From positions 1-26,038 of the forward strand of contig CACXHG010000007.1 in assembly GCA_902767355.1 (NCBI GenBank): a DNA stretch of 26,038 bases, given 5' to 3'. This document shows positions 24,195-26,038 of the stretch, piece after piece; the stretch's first letter is position 1; each line of letters starts with the position of its first letter. This DNA comes from an uncultured Bacteroidia bacterium (GTDB lineage Bacteria > Bacteroidota > Bacteroidia > Bacteroidales > UBA932). Under the pieces are notes generated by a model. The model saw only the letters and a program-made list of their open reading frames with translations, ran no database searches and was not told where the DNA came from. A program made the translations under genes and the position numbers.

Positions 24195-25124
24195 ATGGCA
24201 AAGATTTACAATTCTGTTATGGAGCTTGTCGGGCACACGCCCCTGGTGCGGCTGGGTGCCGTCAAGAAGCGCTTCAATCTGGAGGCGGACCTGCTGGCAA
24301 AAGTGGAGTATTTCAACCCGGCCGGCAGCGTGAAGGACCGCATTGCGCTCGCAATGGTAGAAGATGCCGAGGCGAGGGGAGTGCTCGCCCCAGGCGCCAC
24401 CATAATAGAGCCCACCAGCGGCAACACTGGCGTCGGGCTGGCTTTTGTCGCGTCCGTCAAGGGCTACAAGTTGATACTGACCATGCCCGAAACCATGAGT
24501 GTAGAGCGCCGCAATCTGCTCAAGGCCCGCGGGGCCCAGTTGGTACTTACCCCCGGCAGCGAAGGTATGAAAGGCGCCATCGCCAAGGCAGAGGAGCTCA
24601 AGGCTTCCATCCCCGGCAGCGTTATTCTGGGGCAGTTTGACAATCCTGCCAATCCTCAGGTGCACACTCGCACTACCGGCGAAGAGATCTGGCGCGACAC
24701 AGGCGGCACGGTGGATATATTTGTGGCCGGAGTCGGCACCGGCGGCACCGTTACGGGGACAGGCCGTGCCCTCAAGGCGCACAAGCCCTCAGTCAAGCTT
24801 GTGGCAGTAGAGCCGGCCTCAAGCGCCGTGCTCAGCGGCAATCCTTCCGGGCCGCATAAGATCCAGGGCATAGGCGCGGGCTTCGTGCCCAAGGTCTTCG
24901 ACCGCAGCGTGGTGGATGAGATAATTCCGGTTTCCAACGAGGATGCATTCGCGGCGGCAAGGACCCTGGCCTCGGAAGAAGGCTTGCTGGTGGGCATATC
25001 GTCGGGTGCGGCGTTTTCTGCCGCATTGCAACTGGCCCGTCGCCCTGAGAATGCCGGCAAGACCATTGTGGTGCTGCTGCCGGACACCGGCGAAAGATAT
25101 CTTTCTACTGAATTATTCTCCTGA
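24195..25124 (+). CDS. cysK: Cysteine synthase A (O-acetylserine sulfhydrylase)
   Basis: The 309-residue PLP enzyme condenses O-acetylserine with sulfide to give cysteine. The PLP lysine is K47 in NPAGSVKDR, the substrate loop is EPTSGNTGVGLAF, the phosphate-binding loop is VGTGGTVTGTG, and GISSGAAFSAAL near the C-terminus completes the family pattern. The length is typical of CysK. I use ATG 24195 because MAKIYNSVMELVGHTPLVRL is the normal N-terminus; an upstream ATG at 24138 lies inside metY. The gene follows metY by 22 bases but has its own promoter, and it precedes cysE, whose product can form the cysteine synthase complex with CysK. The cysE C-terminal residue is Phe rather than the usual Ile, so complex formation is uncertain. 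Confidence 0.95.
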   Translation: MAKIYNSVMELVGHTPLVRLGAVKKRFNLEADLLAKVEYFNPAGSVKDRIALAMVEDAEARGVLAPGATIIEPTSGNTGVGLAFVASVKGYKLILTMPETMSVERRNLLKARGAQLVLTPGSEGMKGAIAKAEELKASIPGSVILGQFDNPANPQVHTRTTGEEIWRDTGGTVDIFVAGVGTGGTVTGTGRALKAHKPSVKLVAVEPASSAVLSGNPSGPHKIQGIGAGFVPKVFDRSVVDEIIPVSNEDAFAAARTLASEEGLLVGISSGAAFSAALQLARRPENAGKTIVVLLPDTGERYLSTELFS

Positions 25125-25131
25125 GTCCAGT

Positions 25132-25161
25132 TTTGTTTTTATCATAATTGGCGTACTTTTG
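25132..25161 (+). promoter_or_regulatory. Promoter of cysE
   Basis: TTTG at 25132 to 25135 and TACTTTTG at 25154 to 25161 are separated by 18 bases and match the Bacteroidetes consensus. The chosen cysE ATG at 25169 is eight bases after the last G, giving a predicted leader of at most about three bases. Confidence 0.7.
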
Positions 25162-25168
25162 CCCTTGT

Positions 25169-25924
25169 ATGTATATCAATATAAACGCAAGGGCAAAAAC
25201 CATAATAGAGCAGTGCCGGGCGCTGCTCTTTCCCGATTTCTATTGCGAAGCCGGCGAATGCGAGGGCAGCGCTCTTCGCCAGAAGCTTCTCGAATCGCTC
25301 AGTTCTGCCATCGGGATGTGTTTCTCATCTCAGGGCGGTAGCGGCGATGCTGAAGCCATTGCGGCGGAATTCGTGGATTCTCTCCCACAGCTCGGGCAGA
25401 CTTTGCGCAAGGATGTAATCGCCACCTACAACGGCGATCCGGCGGCAGAGTCCGTCGCCGAGGTCATTGCCTGCTATCCAGGCATAAGGGCCATCAGCAG
25501 CTATCGCATAGCGCACGCCCTGCTGCTTGCCGGCGTGCCTCTGCTGCCGCGCATTATCACAGAGCTGGCTCACAGCGAGACCGGCATCGACATCAATCCA
25601 GCGGCCACGATAGGCGAGTCTTTTGCCATCGACCACGGCACTGGTGTGGTAATCGGTGCGACAGCCATCCTGGGCGACAACGTCAAGCTTTATCAGGGCG
25701 TGACTCTGGGCGCCAAGAGTTTTCCGCTGGACGAAAACGGCAATCCGGTAAAAGGCGTGCCCCGCCATCCGATTTTGGAAGACAATGTGATAGTGTATTC
25801 CAATGCAACCATCCTGGGCCGCGTAACTATCGGAAAAAACGCGGTGATAGGTGGTAATATATGGGTCACCGAAGACGTGGCTCCCGGTACCAAAGTGGTG
25901 CAGTCTCCGAAAAAATATTTTTAA
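25169..25924 (+). CDS. cysE: Serine O-acetyltransferase (CysE/EpsC type)
   Basis: The 251-residue protein transfers acetyl from acetyl-CoA to serine, giving the CysK substrate. The N-terminal helical part (about residues 1 to 135) includes ALLFPDFYCEAG and IRAISSYRIAHALLLAGVPLLPRIITE. The left-handed beta-helix of hexapeptide repeats runs from about residue 140, with the catalytic Asp-His pair D155-H156 in AIDHGTGVVIGA and the CoA loop GVPRHPILEDNV. I start at ATG 25169; a TTG at 25148 would lie inside the promoter. The protein ends SPKKYF without the long flexible tail ending in Ile that inserts into CysK in enteric bacteria. A consensus promoter with a probable rRNA leader follows directly. 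Confidence 0.92.
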   Translation: MYININARAKTIIEQCRALLFPDFYCEAGECEGSALRQKLLESLSSAIGMCFSSQGGSGDAEAIAAEFVDSLPQLGQTLRKDVIATYNGDPAAESVAEVIACYPGIRAISSYRIAHALLLAGVPLLPRIITELAHSETGIDINPAATIGESFAIDHGTGVVIGATAILGDNVKLYQGVTLGAKSFPLDENGNPVKGVPRHPILEDNVIVYSNATILGRVTIGKNAVIGGNIWVTEDVAPGTKVVQSPKKYF

Positions 25925-25929
25925 AAAGA

Positions 25930-25960
25930 TTTGGTAGGAAAGAAAAGATTGCTACCTTTG
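25930..25960 (+). promoter_or_regulatory. Consensus promoter at the right edge (probably rRNA operon)
   Basis: TTTG at 25930 to 25933 and TACCTTTG at 25953 to 25960 with a 19-base spacer give a perfect consensus match, the best in the window, as expected for a highly transcribed operon. Confidence 0.82.
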
Positions 25961-25964
25961 CAGT

Positions 25965-26038
25965 CCCCTTCGGAAAGGGAGGGGAAGTTGATTGAAATAT
26001 TGGAAGACAAAAGTACAAGCAGGAATATTGTAGCAACG
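25965..26038 (+). other. Probable rRNA operon leader, truncated by window end
   Basis: The transcript predicted from the adjacent promoter contains a small hairpin (CCCTT at 25966 to 25970 pairing with AAGGG at 25975 to 25979) and then a GTTGATTGAAATATTGGAAGAC stretch, AAAGTACAAGC and GCAACG. Sequences of the form GTTcTTTGAcATATTGGAA precede 16S and 23S genes in many Bacteroidetes, where they are thought to be antitermination signals. No open reading frame starts here. I infer that a 16S gene follows shortly outside the window; a tRNA operon is the alternative. Confidence 0.5.

Noticed and set aside
1..26038. Search for CRISPR arrays, insertion sequences, phage or defence modules and tRNA genes
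   Set aside because: No regularly spaced repeats, transposase or integrase motifs, terminal inverted repeats or cloverleaf sequences were recognised; genes are core functions with consistent composition.

Overview
The window reads as a chromosomal stretch from a fairly GC-rich member of the Bacteroidales. The evidence is a set of promoters of the Bacteroidetes type (TTTG, about 20 bases, then TAnnTTTG), a primary sigma factor of only 286 residues lacking region 1.1, almost no Shine-Dalgarno sequences, a GH32 enzyme with a Bacteroidetes-style N-terminal domain, and a small acidic protein typical of that phylum. GC content and frequent ATA isoleucine codons would fit Rikenellaceae/Alistipes-like or uncultured gut or rumen Bacteroidales, but the genus is inference. 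I see no insertion sequence, phage gene, CRISPR array, tRNA or defence system; this is mainly core-genome territory with 21 protein genes, nearly wall to wall, and no gene-free gap above 160 bases.

Layout. (1) The left edge holds the start of the signal recognition particle RNA on the minus strand, divergent from mnmA (tRNA 2-thiolation) and a BaiN/YhiN-type flavoprotein. (2) A minus-strand operon runs dnaN (sliding clamp), a DEDDh exonuclease with an ExoX-like tail, and a shrunken fumarylacetoacetate-hydrolase-fold protein that seems to have lost catalytic residues. (3) Divergent from it are a membrane-anchored single-PDZ HtrA protease and rpoD, the latter with its own promoter and a good intrinsic terminator. 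(4) A tightly packed operon follows: M3 peptidase lipoprotein, AGCS alanine/glycine symporter, argS and a YgiQ-type radical SAM protein, with junctions of 1 to 6 bases. (5) Next come a small Asp/Glu-rich protein, a ClC channel/exchanger with CBS domains, and tex, the last two overlapping. (6) A strong promoter drives a Dpm1-like glycosyltransferase, dihydroorotase (pyrC) and a secreted GH32 fructan hydrolase. (7) A sulfur amino acid block holds an Lrp/AsnC regulator divergent from metY, then cysK and cysE, which each have their own promoter. (8) The right edge has a consensus promoter and a leader that looks like the start of an rRNA operon.

Themes. Housekeeping information processing (SRP RNA, clamp, exonuclease, sigma factor, ArgRS, Tex, probable rRNA) dominates. 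The block metY-cysK-cysE encodes serine acetylation, cysteine synthesis and sulfhydrylation of acetylhomoserine, with a neighbouring Lrp-type regulator as the obvious candidate controller. The least ordinary observations are: several consensus promoters whose -7 element lies only 5 to 8 bases before the start codon, suggesting leaderless or nearly leaderless mRNAs for the glycosyltransferase/pyrC operon, cysK and cysE; the apparently catalytically dead FAH-fold protein in the clamp operon; and the uncharacterised acidic protein preceding the ClC gene. I found no convincing new multi-gene system.
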